Source: Gammaproteobacteria bacterium (GTDB taxonomy: Bacteria > Pseudomonadota > Gammaproteobacteria > JALTLT01). From it: 14,466 bases of DNA. The notes below the pieces were generated by a model. It searched no databases, was not told the origin of the DNA, and worked only from the letters and a program-made list of their open reading frames with translations. The stretch is taken from assembly GCA_027001815.1 (NCBI GenBank), contig JALTLT010000264.1, positions 1 to 14,466 on the forward strand, read 5' to 3'. A program made the translations under genes and the position numbers. Below, in pieces: positions 13,518-14,466 of the stretch (position 1 is its first letter; each line of letters starts with the position of its first letter).

Positions 13518-14466
13518 TCACTCCGGCGGCCCGCCGTGATAACGGCGGGCCAGGTACCACCGCCGCCAGTCGCCCATGGCGACCCCCTCCTGCTCCCAGG
13601 TTTTCAGCCAGCGCGCCACGTTGATCTGGAAAGGGTAGCTCGCCACCCAACTGGGGAAGTGGCGCACCCACCGTGCCTCCCGCGCCTGCGGCGAGGCGGG
13701 CGACAGCGTCGGATGCTGGACCAGATACGCCACCCGAAGATGGGCGGCCAGCGGCAGCGCCGCCAATACCGCCCCTCCCGCCACCAGCCACCGCCACCTC
13801 CCCGCGGAGGCGGAATCCCGCGCCCCGCCCAGGGGAGAGGCCACCGCCACACAGAAAGAGAGAAACATCAGCGGCCAGGGATGGTAGAGGGTACCGGAGA
13901 CCAGTGAGAGGACGAGCCCGATGAGGAGCGACCAGAGGGCCGCCAGTTGCACCCCGTCGGGTCGCTCCCGGCCGCGGAGATGGCGAACGACCGAGCGCAG
14001 CCAGCCGATCAGCAGAACGGTGAAGAGTACCGTCCCCGCCACGCCCCACTCCACCAGCAGTTGCAGCAGGCCGTTGTGGGGATGCAACGGCTGGATCCTC
14101 GGATCGACGCCGGGCAGCGGCACCTGACGGTAGCCGTCCGGCCCCCAGCCCGGCAGGGGACGCTCCAGGAAGGCCTGCCAGGCGGCGCCCCAGAGGAGAT
14201 CGCGCCCCGTGGAGAGCTGGTGCAGCGGAGTGCCGAGACGGGCGTCCAGACCGCCGCCGAGCTGCGGGACGATACGGTCCAGGCCGGTGGAGGTGTCCCC
14301 CGTCGCATCGTCCCAGAAGGGCATGGAGATCACGGCACCGAGCAGGGCGGCGACCAGCAGGAGACCCGCCGCACGGAGCGACACGAGCCGCAGCGCCACC
14401 AGCAGCGGAGTGGTGATCAGAAGCGCCAGGTAGGGACCCCGGCCCGCCGCCCACGCCAGCCCCCCC
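13518..14466 (-). CDS. O-antigen ligase/polymerase (Wzy/WaaL/PglL-type) membrane protein, 5' end beyond window
   Basis: The frame enters from the right edge and ends with TGA (reverse strand, TCA at 13518-13520), giving about 315 residues of C-terminal part. It shows the classical O-antigen ligase features. DLLWGAAWQAFLERPLPGWG is followed by the large periplasmic-loop motif LHPHNGLLQLLVEWGVAG (HPHN codons at 14073-14084), then several hydrophobic segments and a long C-terminal tail containing SYPFQINVARWL. Such proteins transfer undecaprenyl-linked glycans to lipid A core or to proteins, or polymerise O-units, at the periplasmic face of the inner membrane. WaaL, Wzy and PglL cannot be separated from this fragment. 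A GTG at 14399 is an internal codon, because the open frame and hydrophobic character continue to the window edge. A second long frame on the same strand (13450-14454) is a shadow without family features. Confidence 0.85.
   Translation of the reverse strand, partial: GGLAWAAGRGPYLALLITTPLLVALRLVSLRAAGLLLVAALLGAVISMPFWDDATGDTSTGLDRIVPQLGGGLDARLGTPLHQLSTGRDLLWGAAWQAFLERPLPGWGPDGYRQVPLPGVDPRIQPLHPHNGLLQLLVEWGVAGTVLFTVLLIGWLRSVVRHLRGRERPDGVQLAALWSLLIGLVLSLVSGTLYHPWPLMFLSFCVAVASPLGGARDSASAGRWRWLVAGGAVLAALPLAAHLRVAYLVQHPTLSPASPQAREARWVRHFPSWVASYPFQINVARWLKTWEQEGVAMGDWRRWYLARRYHGGPPE
13528..13551. repeat. Perfect 10-bp hairpin with GATA loop at the convergent gene ends
   Basis: GGCCCGCCGT at 13528-13537 pairs perfectly with ACGGCGGGCC at 13542-13551 around GATA. 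It sits inside the last codons of the - strand ligase gene, 18 bases after the YeeE/YedE pair ends. It would form in transcripts of either strand and may slow or stop both, but neither side has a T tract, so intrinsic termination is unproven. Confidence 0.5.

Noticed and set aside
13450..14454. Alternative 334-codon - strand frame over the ligase gene
   Set aside because: It lacks the ligase motifs, which are all in the neighbouring frame ending at 13518, and it overlaps the YeeE/YedE gene end.

Overview
The window is ordinary high-GC chromosome from a gammaproteobacterium. The gene order and closest remembered relatives suggest the Chromatiales/Ectothiorhodospiraceae-like part of the class, but no rRNA or other strong taxonomic marker is present, so this is inference. 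I see no tRNA or rRNA, no CRISPR array, and no transposase or integrase.

Positions 1-11435 hold a conserved housekeeping block. On the + strand it contains the 3' end of rsfS (ribosome silencing), rlmH (23S rRNA pseudouridine methylation), maf/yhdE (house-cleaning nucleotide pyrophosphatase), rng (RNase G), yhdP (giant AsmA-like envelope lipid-transport protein), a small exported protein of unknown function, a nit-type amidase and tldD. Next come darP/yjgA on the - strand and pmbA/tldE on the + strand. The maf-rng-yhdP-tldD order is the same as in Escherichia coli. Two-base gaps, 4-base ATGA overlaps and short spacers point to translational coupling within rsfS-rlmH-maf and within yhdP-small protein-nit-tldD. 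TldD and TldE, the two halves of one metalloprotease, are separated only by the opposite-strand darP. The 178-base maf-rng gap holds three consecutive inverted repeats, and the tldD-darP junction holds another.

Positions 11436-13510 are the less ordinary part. A 438-base stretch without a credible gene but with at least four inverted repeats precedes a 164-residue protein. That protein joins a four-cysteine N-terminal module to ankyrin repeats. It is followed, 60 bases on, by two overlapping YeeE/YedE-family membrane genes of the type tied to sulfur-compound transport. I infer a small redox- or sulfur-responsive unit, which is the best candidate here for something undescribed.

Positions 13518-14466 carry, on the - strand and cut by the window edge, the C-terminal part of an O-antigen ligase/polymerase-type membrane protein. 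It converges on the YeeE/YedE pair with a 7-base gap, and a perfect 10-bp hairpin lies in its 3' end.
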